Positions 24,412-33,068 of a DNA stretch of 61,719 nucleotides are shown piece after piece. Below the pieces are notes generated by a model. The model was not told the DNA's origin. It was given only the letters and a program-made list of their open reading frames with translations, and ran no database searches. The DNA is from Candidatus Bathyarchaeota archaeon. GTDB lineage: Archaea; Thermoproteota; Bathyarchaeia; Bathyarchaeales; Bathycorpusculaceae. The stretch is from assembly GCA_003141855.1 (NCBI GenBank), contig PLNS01000025.1, forward strand, positions 1-61,719, written 5' to 3'. The stretch's first letter is position 1. Each line of letters starts with the position of its first letter. The translations under genes were made by a program, and so were the position numbers.

Positions 24412-24617
24412 TTGCCTAATTTATTTTTCACCTATTTGACTAGATTAATTTTGCTGCTCGGCAAGACTTGCTGCGTCTAACGCTGAATTTCTTTGTATTT
24501 AAGGTCAGAATCGCTTAACCGACTTTTTACAAGCCTCTTTCCGAACAAAAATTTAACCGACACCCTTTTGTGCTTTAAATAAGGGGTATAGCCAAAAAAG
24601 CGCTAGTATTTCTCAAG

Positions 24618-24747
24618 TCAGCGGTTAGTAGCCTTGAAGTCATAAACTGTTTCTTCTGTTAAGAAATTGTCAATTTGTTTTTTCAACGAGCAGCCTGATG
24701 GAGATTCGGTCTGCAGGTTTAATTTTTTTAATTATTCGAGTTTCCCC
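24618..24747 (-). pseudogene. Frameshifted remnant of a small gene
   Basis: One frame reads ETRIIKKIKPADRISIRLLV then EKTN and stops at TGA. The overlapping frame continues KKQIDNFLTEETVYDFKATN to TGA 24618. Joined at the A-rich GAAAAAAC they give about 43 plausible residues. No start codon is present. Family not recognised. The surrounding 24412-24900 holds no other supportable gene. Confidence 0.35.
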
Positions 24748-24924
24748 TTAACACAAAATTGGGTTATCTTTTAACGCATTTTCCCGTAGTTGGGTCGTAA
24801 TGGTTACTTTTGGAGTAATCGCATCTTTCACAATCATCTTTTATGTCTTGTCCATAAGGGCAATCTTTCAAATCCGCCATTCATATCCCACGATTTGCTT
24901 TCTTTGTGCTTCTAATGTAAATTT

Positions 24925-24935
24925 GTTATATAAAG
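24925..24935 (+). promoter_or_regulatory. TATA box of ncRNA candidate
   Basis: GTTATATAAAG is a strong archaeal TATA box in a gene-free stretch. A start about 25-30 bases downstream would be near 24960, directly ahead of the folded RNA described next. Confidence 0.5.
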
Positions 24936-24959
24936 TTGAATCCTAAAAGTCAGAATTAG

Positions 24960-25077
24960 ATTGCATGTGGTTTGCTATTAGATGCTCGAATTCTAAACGT
25001 ATTATTGGTAGCCCGGGGAAGACGGGCGCCTAGGCATGAATTTATGCGAAATTAGGCCTCGGAGAACCAGCTTTTTT
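24960..25077 (+). ncRNA. GC-rich structured RNA gene candidate
   Basis: In AT-rich surroundings a compact folded unit appears. TTGGT (25005-25009) pairs with ACCAG (25066-25070), enclosing hairpin GCCCG/CGGGC (25011-25027) and hairpin GCCTA..TAGGC with inner GCAT/ATGC (25028-25057). An upstream hairpin TTAGA/TCTAA lies near 24978-24996. A T6 run (25072-25077) and more T-runs follow immediately. The TATA box at 24925 is correctly spaced. This is the pattern of an independent small RNA gene. It is not a tRNA, and I recognise no known family. Confidence 0.6.
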
Positions 25078-25172
25078 CCCCCTTTTTTCTTTGTTTCAAA
25101 TAAATTTGTGTTTTATCTGAATCTAATTTTCATTAGAGCAATGAAACATACTATCTTTGTTTTGGGGGCTGA

Positions 25173-25379
25173 ATGGAAGTTTTGGTACAGGACCAAGCAG
25201 TTTCCCAAGTTCAGGCTAAGAACTTTATCTGTAATTTTCGAGCACCTAATTTGCAGCAGTATCAGCGTTAGAAGGCTTATGTTCAATGGGCTAAAGACAA
25301 CGGCATGGACGTATGCCAAGTGACGCTTAGTTTGATTGATACTTTCAAGAGGAAGCTTCAAGATATGTTAAAGCAATAA
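25173..25379 (+). pseudogene. Small gene interrupted by an in-frame TAG
   Basis: ATG 25173 opens MEVLVQDQAVSQVQAKNFIC, NFRAPNLQQYQR, then TAG (25269-25271), then KAYVQWAKDNGMDVCQVTLS, LIDTFKRKLQDMLKQ to TAA 25377-25379. The frame stays coding-like on both sides. One base change (for example TTG to TAG) would explain it. Pyrrolysine read-through is conceivable but nothing else in the window supports it. Family not recognised. Confidence 0.5.
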
Positions 25380-25428
25380 CTGGGCTTGCTTGTGGCGAGG
25401 GCTAAACAGTCTCATATAGTCTCGTTTA

Positions 25429-27849
25429 TTAATGGTACTTTCCTTTTTGCCCTGTTCTCTTAAACTTTGGTGCCTGCGGGTTGATCCATTTGATCTTGCT
25501 AACTTTAGTTTTTAGTTCGTGTTTTCTGCCTATGAAGAATAGTCCTGCATATGTTAATGCGCCTAGCAAAAGAACCGCGTTGAAACCAAAGGTCATAGCT
25601 ATAACTAACGCCAAGACTCCTGCCAGTACTGAGAAGGCTCCGTTTATGCACCACATCCATGCAGCGTCATTTTCGAATTCTTGTTTTATGTAACCTAGTA
25701 TTGTTGGAAATGGAATGCCCATCAGGAAACCGAGCGGAGAAATAAAGGCGAAGGAAATTACGAACCGCATTGATGCCGAGTAGCTTAGGGTAGCGTTGAA
25801 AATAAAGGGCAATATAAATATGTAGATTATCGTTAAGACCGCTATGATTAAGGATACTTTGAAAGCGTTGTATTGTTTGCCATTGAGCCATTTTCTGCTG
25901 AAAAGGCTACCTATGCCGCCTGCAAGGAGCAACGAAAACAACGATACTGCAATCGCTAATGTTGGTTCTCCGAGGAATAGGATAAACTTTTGAATTAGGG
26001 CAATTTCTATGAGCATGAAGCCGAATCCTAAGGATGCAAAGCAGTACCACTTAAACGGAGAAAACTTGGACTTCAGCTTTATCTTAGCCCCATTTTTGAA
26101 GGTTACTTCTTCCCGTCGTCTAGTAGCAGCATAAAAAACTGATACCACTATGCATAGCAATATTGCTCCAGCCATTAAAAAAAGAAGAGGGGATGGAAGA
26201 CCCAAGTCGAAATTGTAGAAGAAGGGGCTGTCATCTGTTGGAGCGTTTAAGTTAACAGGTGCTATTGAAACTAAGTCGTTGATTGACATCTGACTCCACG
26301 CAAGATGAGCTAAATGGGTGTCTGTTGAGGTTCCGGTGTTAAGCGGGGTATACAATGTTGCAAAACCCATTTGTGCTGCCTTTGTATCCATGAGTGTAGC
26401 TTGCGAGTCTGTGATTGGAGTTTTCTTCAGTATGAAGACTGGAAGAGCATTATGGTTCATCATGTCTTCGCTTCCAACTACTGCTATCCGCTCCATAATT
26501 TGTTGAGCATCTAGCCCCTGAGCACCTAAGACTTTGAATGCTATCGAAACTAGTTTGTAGATTTCCACTTGATCATGCGCTACTATGGTTAGGAATCCAT
26601 TATCGTTAAGGTGGTTTAGATAATCGGTGAATGAATCTGTTGTGAAAAGGTAGTTTTCAGCTAATGAATATCCAAGTGACCCCTGGGCAGTCTTGGTAAG
26701 TGGTATGTCAAGCATAATAACATCATATTTCTGATCGCTTCTCTTAATGTAACTTCGTCCGTCATCTACCGTTACATGAACATTGCTATAATTCGTGTAA
26801 ATGCCCCCATCATACGCTGATTGCTCTTTAACTATATCCACAATTCCAGGGTTAACATCCACTGCGTCGATTTGCTTAACCCCTGCCATCAAGGCAGTTA
26901 AAACATCAACCCCTCCCCCTGGACCGATTACAAGGGAACTTTCCTTGTTCGCTAAATAGTAGGGGAAATACATTGTTGTATTCGTTAACGTAGGAACTAT
27001 ACTATCGGTAGAGTCACTAAAGTTACCGTTAAAGTGATATAGAGTTGTGCCTGCACCTCCGTCAACGAATATAACTTTTTCATGCGGTAAAGTTGGAGAG
27101 GTGACTAGTTCAACATGTCCGAAAGAAGTCCATCTTGAATCAACAATTTTTCCATCAACTGACGGATTATATATGAAATTCGATAGCTCTTTCTCTGGGT
27201 TAATCGCTGGCTGAATATTCCATAAGTTGCTTGAATACTGAGCAAAAATCGACATTCCAACGATTGCTAAGATACTGATAACCATAACGAGTTTCTTTCT
27301 TGAGGCTAACGAAAAGAGCGCTGATGAAATTAAAGTGATTATACTGACTAAAAGGATTGCTATTGGAGCGCCTATCCAGTTGATCAAGAAGACAACTGCA
27401 AGGGAACCAAATGCTGCACCTACAAGGTCGGCAAAATGAAGTATGCTGCTGCGGCTAACGAAGACTTTGTATGCCATTGCTAAAAGGGTGCCTGCAACCA
27501 AGAAAGGAAGAAACATGATGAAAACTTGAAGCCCAATGCTCAGGTTTGGAGTCGACACTATAAGAAGGGTTAAGAATGTCGTCAGAAAAGAGAAAGCAAT
27601 TGCCAAAATTGCAAGTCTGCTAAAGTTATCTTTCAGGGAGTTTTTTTTCGACAGATAGTATGCGATGATTCCTCCTAAACCGAGGCCAAACAACGCTAAC
27701 GAAACAACCAAAAAAGTGTAATGGTAATCAAGCATGATAGAAAAGATTCTTGTCAGGGCAATCTCGAAAGAAAGTACCCCGAAAGAAGCTACAAAAACTC
27801 CGAATAGCAATACGGCTAACTTAAATCTGCTTAATTGTTGATTTTCCAT
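25429..27849 (-). CDS. Membrane protein with spermidine-synthase-like domain (806 aa)
   Basis: An N-terminal block of about seven helices is followed by a Rossmann methyltransferase-like domain: LVIGPGGGVDVLTALMAGVK, QIDAVDVNPGIVDIVKEQSA, VDDGRSYIKR, YDVIMLDIP. A second multi-helix block ends the protein. This is the membrane-embedded spermidine-synthase-like architecture found in many prokaryotes; real aminopropyl transfer is often unproven. Its leader starts behind a TTTGTCCG-N5-TCTTATAA promoter (27975-27995), which it shares with metal-binding-like genes. That suggests a stress role. Confidence 0.8.
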   Translation of the reverse strand: MENQQLSRFKLAVLLFGVFVASFGVLSFEIALTRIFSIMLDYHYTFLVVSLALFGLGLGGIIAYYLSKKNSLKDNFSRLAILAIAFSFLTTFLTLLIVSTPNLSIGLQVFIMFLPFLVAGTLLAMAYKVFVSRSSILHFADLVGAAFGSLAVVFLINWIGAPIAILLVSIITLISSALFSLASRKKLVMVISILAIVGMSIFAQYSSNLWNIQPAINPEKELSNFIYNPSVDGKIVDSRWTSFGHVELVTSPTLPHEKVIFVDGGAGTTLYHFNGNFSDSTDSIVPTLTNTTMYFPYYLANKESSLVIGPGGGVDVLTALMAGVKQIDAVDVNPGIVDIVKEQSAYDGGIYTNYSNVHVTVDDGRSYIKRSDQKYDVIMLDIPLTKTAQGSLGYSLAENYLFTTDSFTDYLNHLNDNGFLTIVAHDQVEIYKLVSIAFKVLGAQGLDAQQIMERIAVVGSEDMMNHNALPVFILKKTPITDSQATLMDTKAAQMGFATLYTPLNTGTSTDTHLAHLAWSQMSINDLVSIAPVNLNAPTDDSPFFYNFDLGLPSPLLFLMAGAILLCIVVSVFYAATRRREEVTFKNGAKIKLKSKFSPFKWYCFASLGFGFMLIEIALIQKFILFLGEPTLAIAVSLFSLLLAGGIGSLFSRKWLNGKQYNAFKVSLIIAVLTIIYIFILPFIFNATLSYSASMRFVISFAFISPLGFLMGIPFPTILGYIKQEFENDAAWMWCINGAFSVLAGVLALVIAMTFGFNAVLLLGALTYAGLFFIGRKHELKTKVSKIKWINPQAPKFKRTGQKGKYH

Positions 27850-27974
27850 TAATGAACTTTACCTTACCTTTTTCTTGCCCTGAGAAATTCTGAGAAACGC
27901 CAGTTGATCACGCAATTCGTTGGTAACAATCCTTTAGCTCTCAGGGGTTTATCCTCTACAGACTCAATTTCACT

Positions 27975-27995
27975 TTATAAGAAGAGTCGGACAAA
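27975..27995 (-). promoter_or_regulatory. TTTGTCCG-N5-TCTTATAA promoter element P1
   Basis: Read on the minus strand: TTTGTCCG, ACTCT, TCTTATAA. Transcription would start near 27950, about 100 bases before the membrane spermidine-synthase-like gene. It is one of six copies with identical 5-base spacing. Nothing else is seen in 27850-28197. Confidence 0.65.
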
Positions 27996-28197
27996 TGTTG
28001 ATCCGGCATAGTACAATTTTGAGAGGAAGCTTTTGGCAAAAACAAAAAGAGGATAATGTAATCCAAGAGCTGAAGAAAAGTCCATCAATTAAATAAAGAG
28101 ACGGGAGAGAGCATCCTAAAACGTTTCAGACAAAAATCTTGCTAGCTCTTTACTTTAATTATTATAGGTCAATGTTTAGGAACGAACCTCGGCAGGA

Positions 28198-28305
28198 TTA
28201 TCGTGGGAAAGACCAGAGTTTGATTTGTTGTTTGGAGACAGCGAATGCTATTAGCAAAGAGCCTACACCTAAGCCAATGTACAATAGATTTGTTGCATCA
28301 AACAT
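28198..28305 (-). CDS. Possible 35-residue membrane peptide
   Basis: ATG 28305 opens MFDATNLLYIGLGVGSLLIA, then FAVSKQQIKLWSFPR. It is a single Gly-rich helix with a basic end, the right size for a small membrane regulator. The ribosome binding site is poor, so it remains tentative. Confidence 0.35.
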   Translation of the reverse strand: MFDATNLLYIGLGVGSLLIAFAVSKQQIKLWSFPR

Positions 28306-28344
28306 GAATATTTTCGCGTTACGTTCTCTTTAATTTCTTCAACT

Positions 28345-28527
28345 TTAACAGCAACAGCTGTGACCTTGATGCGCTGAATCATCATGCGCCTTGTGGCTTT
28401 CTTCTCTTTGTATTGCGTACAATTCAGCGTGTTGTTCTGAATCAAAGTGCCTTCCGAATCTTACAATATCTGAATCTTTCTCTATTTTCATTCCACACAA
28501 AGCGCAATATTTCGTAAAAAGCCCCAT
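28345..28527 (-). CDS. YHS/TRASH-like metal-binding protein with His/Cys tail
   Basis: ATG 28527 follows a GGCGGTGA-like ribosome binding site. The 60-residue product reads MGLFTKYCALCGMKIEKDSD, IVRFGRHFDSEQHAELYAIQ, then a tail with HKAHDDSAHQGHSCCC. YCALCGMKI..RFGRHFDSEQHAELY follows the YHS/TRASH pattern, but the usual second Cys is His. The His-rich tail and three terminal cysteines suggest soft-metal binding, for example copper. A P2-type promoter lies upstream at 28732. Confidence 0.65.
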   Translation of the reverse strand: MGLFTKYCALCGMKIEKDSDIVRFGRHFDSEQHAELYAIQREESHKAHDDSAHQGHSCCC

Positions 28528-28731
28528 TGCTTCACCGCCCCTCAAACATGCGAAACGTTTAGTTTCTGCTTCTTTTCTGTTAGTTATGTCTAAATCTCTT
28601 TTTGGTGACACTTTCTTCTATTACTGCGTTTGCTAACTGTTGATCGTTTACTGCAAGTTTTTTATTCGCAATTTTAATGCAGCCTATCAAAGTATCAACC
28701 TCTTTTTTGTTATCTAAAGCCTATACCAATC

Positions 28732-28752
28732 TTATAAGAGACAACGGACAAA
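28732..28752 (-). promoter_or_regulatory. TTTGTCCG-N5-TCTTATAA promoter element P2
   Basis: Minus strand: TTTGTCCG, TTGTC, TCTTATAA. It would start transcription near 28705, about 180 bases before the metal-binding-like gene at 28527. The interval also keeps a frame open upstream of that gene's ATG, so an N-terminally extended form from GTG 28611 is possible. Confidence 0.6.
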
Positions 28753-29058
28753 GAGTGAAGAGCAGTAGTTCAAAAACAAGACAATTTGATGATAGCTTTA
28801 ACGTTAATGCTTTCTTTTTCTAGTAATAATCAGCAAACACGCTGATGATGTTGTGTATCTGTATCATATGGAAAGAGAAAACCGTTTTTTTATGAGTTGG
28901 CAGGTCTCTTTGGAGTCTGGGTTAATAAAAAATGAAGTTTTGGGCAGAACTCGGCAAAGTGCTTAATTTATCCAGACTCCATGGAGACTTTTTCTTCAGA
29001 GGGGTTTGCACTTATCCTTGTCCTCAACCTCCTGTATTATTTAAAGAACGAATTTTAG

Positions 29059-29079
29059 TTATAAGACCCGTCGGACAAG
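29059..29079 (-). promoter_or_regulatory. TTTGTCCG-N5-TCTTATAA promoter element P3
   Basis: Minus strand: CTTGTCCG, ACGGG, TCTTATAA. Downstream on the minus strand (28920-29035) I see a GGAGG-like ribosome binding site and only short frames of about 20-28 codons, so its product is unclear; it may drive a small RNA or peptide. No other gene can be supported in 28753-29296. Confidence 0.55.
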
Positions 29080-29296
29080 CTGAGAATCAAAGTAGAACAA
29101 GAATTGTATTTGGCATTGGTGCTCAGATAAACATGCATATACTTGCCAAGGCTTGGAGTTAGCAAAATAGGACGGCTTGCGTCCTCCTTTGACCAGTTAA
29201 TTATTCAGGGCTAGAAAAACATTGATAGATCACTATAAAGAAAAAATTATGAGAGATTGTCCTTTACTGACGTTGTTTAATAGCTCTGTCTAAGGT

Positions 29297-30136
29297 TTAG
29301 CTAACGTTTAGTTCTTGTATGAAGGTTCCGTGCCAGGTATGGTACCAGACTTGTCCAGTATAGCCGTTTACGCTAAGCATGCCTTGAGTTGTGGTTCCGT
29401 TTAGGACTTCAATGGTGTAGTAACCGTAGAATGTCGTTATGTCATCTGTTGTTCCAGGGTAGTTTGCGTTGAGGTATTGTTCTGCGTCAGCCTTTGCTTG
29501 CGCTACATTTACTGGCAAGGTTGTGGTCGGTGTTACTGTGTTGCTGTATCCGCTCATCATACCGCCTGCACCCATCATACCGCCATAGCCATAAGTGGTT
29601 CCTTCAGTGCCGGCAGTGATTATACCGTATTTGGTGTTCCACATCATGTTGGGTCCCATCTCTGGGTAAATGCTACCAGTGTACTTGTCGACTATAAGTT
29701 CTAAGGCGCCGTTGCCTGTGCTTTTCTCAGTAACTTGGACATAGAAGTTGTTACTGTACTCTTCTACTTGTTTAACTGCTAGGTCAGGGTTGTTAAGAGT
29801 AGCCAGATAGTTCTGTGCGTCTGTGACTGCAGTGTTTATGCTTATTGGGCTCAGTGTCGTTCCGTTGTTTGCATAGGTGGAGCCTATTAGACCATGATTG
29901 CCGCATCCTCTTCCTTCATGGTATGGAATTGCTGCATTGGGCCGTGTCGGCACTGTGGTTTGTGGATAATATCCATACCCGCCCATCATGCCATAGCCAT
30001 AGGTGCTAGGTGTGTTTGTTCTGTGCATCCCTGGGAATACTTGTCCATTCGCCATTGCAAATGCCGATGCCGCAAGTAATGAAGCTGCAACGACGGCAAC
30101 TGTCGCTATTATAGCAATTATTTTCCAGCTTTTCAT
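29297..30136 (-). CDS. Exported Met/Gly/Tyr-rich protein with PepSY-like domains
   Basis: The 279-residue protein has a signal helix (residues 5-27), then Met-rich stretches YGYGMMGGYGYYPQ and GYGGMMGAGGMMSG. Between and after them lie two alpha/beta units (ISINTAVTDAQNYLATLNNP..YVQVTEKSTGNGALELIVDK and AQAKADAEQYLNANYPGTTD..YYTIEVLNGTTTQGMLSVNG) like PepSY domains. Met-rich clusters are typical copper ligands outside the cell. GAGGTGA precedes ATG 30136, and a P4-type promoter lies 130 bases upstream. I infer a metal-stress role. Confidence 0.6.
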   Translation of the reverse strand: MKSWKIIAIIATVAVVAASLLAASAFAMANGQVFPGMHRTNTPSTYGYGMMGGYGYYPQTTVPTRPNAAIPYHEGRGCGNHGLIGSTYANNGTTLSPISINTAVTDAQNYLATLNNPDLAVKQVEEYSNNFYVQVTEKSTGNGALELIVDKYTGSIYPEMGPNMMWNTKYGIITAGTEGTTYGYGGMMGAGGMMSGYSNTVTPTTTLPVNVAQAKADAEQYLNANYPGTTDDITTFYGYYTIEVLNGTTTQGMLSVNGYTGQVWYHTWHGTFIQELNVS

Positions 30137-30269
30137 TTTAGTTCACCTCGCTATAGATTGATGTACATGGGAGTGGTTTAGATGTTGGCTGAAACAGTCG
30201 TGAAACAGTCTGGCAAGATTCTTTTAACACTCTCACACACCGTTTATCATTGGACAAGCTCTGCTCACC

Positions 30270-30290
30270 TTATAAGAAACGACGCACAAA
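30270..30290 (-). promoter_or_regulatory. TTTGTCCG-N5-TCTTATAA promoter element P4
   Basis: Minus strand: TTTGTGCG, TCGTT, TCTTATAA. Start expected near 30245, about 110 bases before the Met-rich exported protein. Confidence 0.6.
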
Positions 30291-30320
30291 ACTTGGTACC
30301 TAATAGAACAAAAACCGAAC

Positions 30321-30866
30321 TTAGGCTACTCTTTCTTCTCTGGAGTAAGCTTCTAGCCACATAGCAAGTGTCTTGTCGATAAGCTTGTCTAAAAAGCTTG
30401 CTTTGTAAGCAACCAAAACCTTGGCAACTTTATCTTCATCCTTAACGGTATATATTGTTTCATAGCCAATTTTGTCTTTGACGAGAATACCGTTATCAAC
30501 TAAATATTTGAGGTAAAACGAGAGTGTTGAGTGCGGAACCTTTAGGTAATCAGCCATGAACTGGTATTTCGCTTTTCCGTTGGATAGAACCAGAAGAACG
30601 ATTTCCCGCATTCTTTTTTGTCTTAGTGCAGACAACACTTTTTTATCTTCATCATCAAGCGGTTTTGCATAATATCTTTTATAGTGCGTGTCTGTTTCAG
30701 AATAGACGATTTTCTTGCGTGCCATATAGCTTAGATGATATTCCAACGTAGTAAGAGGCATGTTTAGGACTCTTTGGAGTTCTCTCAGGTGGATGCCTGG
30801 AGATTTTTCTACGGCTTCGTAGATTTTTCTTCTGTTTTCGTTCGCCAAGATTTCGTCTTTAAACAT
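30321..30866 (-). CDS. Tandem winged-helix transcriptional regulator
   Basis: The 181-residue protein has two ArsR-like winged helices: ENRRKIYEAVEKSPGIHLRE then LQRVLNMPLTTLEYHLSYMA, and a second with MADYLKVPHSTLSFYLKYLV. The C-terminus is helical. Proteins of this type in archaea often follow a small membrane protein and act together with it. The upstream membrane gene (16-base gap) carries an ATAAC-N3-GTTAT operator. Its location among the TTTGTCCG promoters makes it a candidate regulator for them. Confidence 0.75.
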   Translation of the reverse strand: MFKDEILANENRRKIYEAVEKSPGIHLRELQRVLNMPLTTLEYHLSYMARKKIVYSETDTHYKRYYAKPLDDEDKKVLSALRQKRMREIVLLVLSNGKAKYQFMADYLKVPHSTLSFYLKYLVDNGILVKDKIGYETIYTVKDEDKVAKVLVAYKASFLDKLIDKTLAMWLEAYSREERVA

Positions 30867-30881
30867 GCAGTTTAGCCCTTT

Positions 30882-31148
30882 TTAGTCCTTCAACGTACTC
30901 AATAGTATGAAAACTAATGCTACCAAATGGATTATCAAATGTGTATTCTCGTCGATTATGTAGGTTGGGCCGAAAAGTTCTGGGATATAGATGAGTGCGT
31001 GGGCAAAGAAAATTCCAAAGCCAACAGACAGGAATAGCAATTTTCGGTTTTTCAGACGCAAGTAAGCTGCAAAGATGATTGTGAATAGAATACCAGTGGC
31101 GATCACAAGAGTGATGCGAAGGATTATGTCAAAAAGCGGAAGACTCAT
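30882..31148 (-). CDS. Three-helix membrane protein co-transcribed with regulator
   Basis: ATG 31148 opens MSLPLFDIILRITLVIATGI; two more helices follow, with FFAHALIYIPELFGPTYIID and HLIIHLVALVFILL. GTG 31172 is an alternative start. His and acidic residues lie at helix ends. It forms an operon with the winged-helix gene and may sense a signal for it. An ATAAC-N3-GTTAT site lies 25 bases upstream, overlapping the probable start of transcription. Confidence 0.6.
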   Translation of the reverse strand: MSLPLFDIILRITLVIATGILFTIIFAAYLRLKNRKLLFLSVGFGIFFAHALIYIPELFGPTYIIDENTHLIIHLVALVFILLSTLKD

Positions 31149-31172
31149 AGTTATGTAACCCTCATTTTTCAC

Positions 31173-31185
31173 ATAACAACGTTAT
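31173..31185 (-). promoter_or_regulatory. ATAAC-N3-GTTAT operator, copy 1
   Basis: ATAACAACGTTAT is a perfect inverted repeat. On the minus strand it lies about 10 bases downstream of a TATA box (TTTTATATT, 31192-31200), where a bound protein would block initiation of the membrane/winged-helix operon. Confidence 0.6.
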
Positions 31186-31518
31186 ACAGGCAATATAAAA
31201 TTATCGTTTATGCACTTAATTGACTCTTGAAAGGCCCGTTTAGTTATAAAGGATTTCTCGCAGTGAATGCGGCAGAAGCCATTTCTTTCCCGTTGACTAA
31301 CGCTTCTTAACCACCTTCATATGTTTTGCAACCGCAACTCGAAAGATCGTCAAATTGGGCTCGATTGCTATTGAGTCAAGGGCGGAAAAGCTAGAAAACT
31401 TGCCTGCAAAGCTCTAAGCTTTATTGGGGTTTTGTTCAAACGCGGTATCATTTTTATTTTTGTAAATTTTTGAAAGCTTGATAAAGTTGCGGAGGAATTT
31501 CGGAGCATACTTTTAAAT

Positions 31519-31552
31519 ATAACAACGTTATAATCAGCATAACAGTGTTATA
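31519..31552 (+). promoter_or_regulatory. Two ATAAC-N3-GTTAT operators before cystathionine genes
   Basis: ATAACAACGTTAT (31519-31531) and ATAACAGTGTTAT (31539-31551) are spaced 20 bases centre to centre, two helical turns. A TATA-like CTTTTAAATA ends directly before them, so both cover the start of transcription. The ATG of the cystathionine synthase follows at 31681. The rest of 31186-31680 holds no gene. Confidence 0.65.
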
Positions 31553-31680
31553 GAAGCGATAAAAATGATGAACAAAAGCAAACCAACCACCCCCAACCCA
31601 TTTGAAAAACTTTCACAGAGACTCTATTTTGTTCTGATCCAATCATGGGAACAGGCTGTAGAACAGGAGAAACGAAACAG

Positions 31681-33063
31681 ATGAAATCCTCACTTAAAGT
31701 TACGGAGAGCATACTGGACCTAATAGGCAACACGCCAATGCTCAAGCTAAACAAACTGACTAAAGGGCTCGAATCTACAATTTTGGCTAAACTAGAATTT
31801 CTTAACCCGGGCGGCAGCATAAAAGACCGCATCGGAATTTCAATGATGGAAGCAGCCGAACAGCAAGGACTCATAAAACCCGGATACACGATCGTCGAGC
31901 CTACATCCGGCAACACAGGCTTAGGATTAGCAATGGCAGCCATAGCCAAAGGCTACAAAATGGTCTTCACCCTACCCGACAAAATGAGCAAAGAAAAAAT
32001 CGATTTGCTCAAAGCGTTCGGCGCCAAAGTAATCATAACACCCACCAACGTGCCGCCAGACCACCCAGCAAACTACATTAAAGTCGCTGAAAAAATCGTA
32101 AAAGAAACGCCAAACTCCTTCATGCCTAACCAATACTTCAACAAAGCTAACCCTGAAGCACACTACAAAACAACGGGTCCGGAAATCTGGGAGCAAACCG
32201 GAGGCAAAATAGACGTACTTGTTGCCAGCATGGGTACGGGCGGAACCATCAGTGGCATAGGACGCTACCTCAAAGAACAAAACCCTGACATAAAAATCGT
32301 TGGCGTTGACCCTGAAGGTTCAGTCTATCACCATGAATTCTACGGAACTAATGGAGATATTCACTCATACAAGGTAGAGGGCATAGGTGAAGACTTCTTG
32401 CCATCCACACTTAACCTCAAACTGTTAGATGAGGTAATAACGGTAACCGACAAAGAAGCATTCTTAACCGCAAGAAAACTAGCCCAAGAAGAAGGAATAT
32501 TTGCCGGGGGATCAGCAGGTTCAGCAGTCTTCGCTGCCTTACAAGTAGCTAATCGTCCAGAAAATAAGGGCAAGGTCATCGTTGTTGTTCTCCCTGATAC
32601 TGGAAGAAACTACCTAAACAAAATTTACTCTGACGATTGGATGACTGAAAATGGTTTCCTCGAAGGAAAAGAAGAGAAAATCGCAGTAAGCGATATTCTG
32701 GGAAGCAAATCTAACAAAATTAAGCGCCTAATATATGTCGACCCCCAAGCAGAACTCAGCATAGCCATATGTTTGATGGAAAAATTTGATATTTCCCAGC
32801 TTCCAGTGATCAGCGATAACGTGCAAGTAGGAAGCATCCGGGAAATAGCCATAATGAAAAAACTGTCCGATGAACCAGCATCACGCAACCATAAAGTTAG
32901 CGAATTCATGGAACCACCCCTCCCAACCGTTAAAAAAGAAGACAAGATAATTGCGCCGCTCAATCTACTTAAGACTCAGAATGCTTTGGCAGTCATGCAA
33001 AACGGTAAGCTTGTAGACATAATAACGACTATAGACGTTATCAACTATCTCCTAAACAGGTGA
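31681..33063 (+). CDS. cbs: Cystathionine beta-synthase with CBS domain pair
   Basis: The 460-residue protein has the PLP fold: DLIGNTPMLKLNKLTKG, PLP lysine Lys48 in GGSIKDRIG, and VEPTSGNTGLGL. The C-terminal 115 residues form a CBS (Bateman) pair (YVDPQAELSIAICLMEKFDI). It condenses serine (or O-acetyl/phosphoserine) with homocysteine; no heme segment is present. GGAGAA lies upstream of ATG 31681; 12 residues more are open upstream. It forms an operon with the lyase gene. Cysteine synthase activity is possible as well. Confidence 0.88.
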   Translation: MKSSLKVTESILDLIGNTPMLKLNKLTKGLESTILAKLEFLNPGGSIKDRIGISMMEAAEQQGLIKPGYTIVEPTSGNTGLGLAMAAIAKGYKMVFTLPDKMSKEKIDLLKAFGAKVIITPTNVPPDHPANYIKVAEKIVKETPNSFMPNQYFNKANPEAHYKTTGPEIWEQTGGKIDVLVASMGTGGTISGIGRYLKEQNPDIKIVGVDPEGSVYHHEFYGTNGDIHSYKVEGIGEDFLPSTLNLKLLDEVITVTDKEAFLTARKLAQEEGIFAGGSAGSAVFAALQVANRPENKGKVIVVVLPDTGRNYLNKIYSDDWMTENGFLEGKEEKIAVSDILGSKSNKIKRLIYVDPQAELSIAICLMEKFDISQLPVISDNVQVGSIREIAIMKKLSDEPASRNHKVSEFMEPPLPTVKKEDKIIAPLNLLKTQNALAVMQNGKLVDIITTIDVINYLLNR

Positions 33064-33068
33064 GAAAC

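Noticed and set aside
24960-25077. Possibility that the folded RNA is a tRNA
   Set aside because: No T-arm TTCGA motif and no 7-bp acceptor; arm sizes do not fit a cloverleaf.
28139-28333. 64-codon plus-strand frame
   Set aside because: The opposite strand carries a better (though still weak) 35-residue membrane peptide; no ribosome binding site.
28932-29162. 76-codon plus-strand frame
   Set aside because: It crosses promoter element P3 and has no domain or ribosome binding site.
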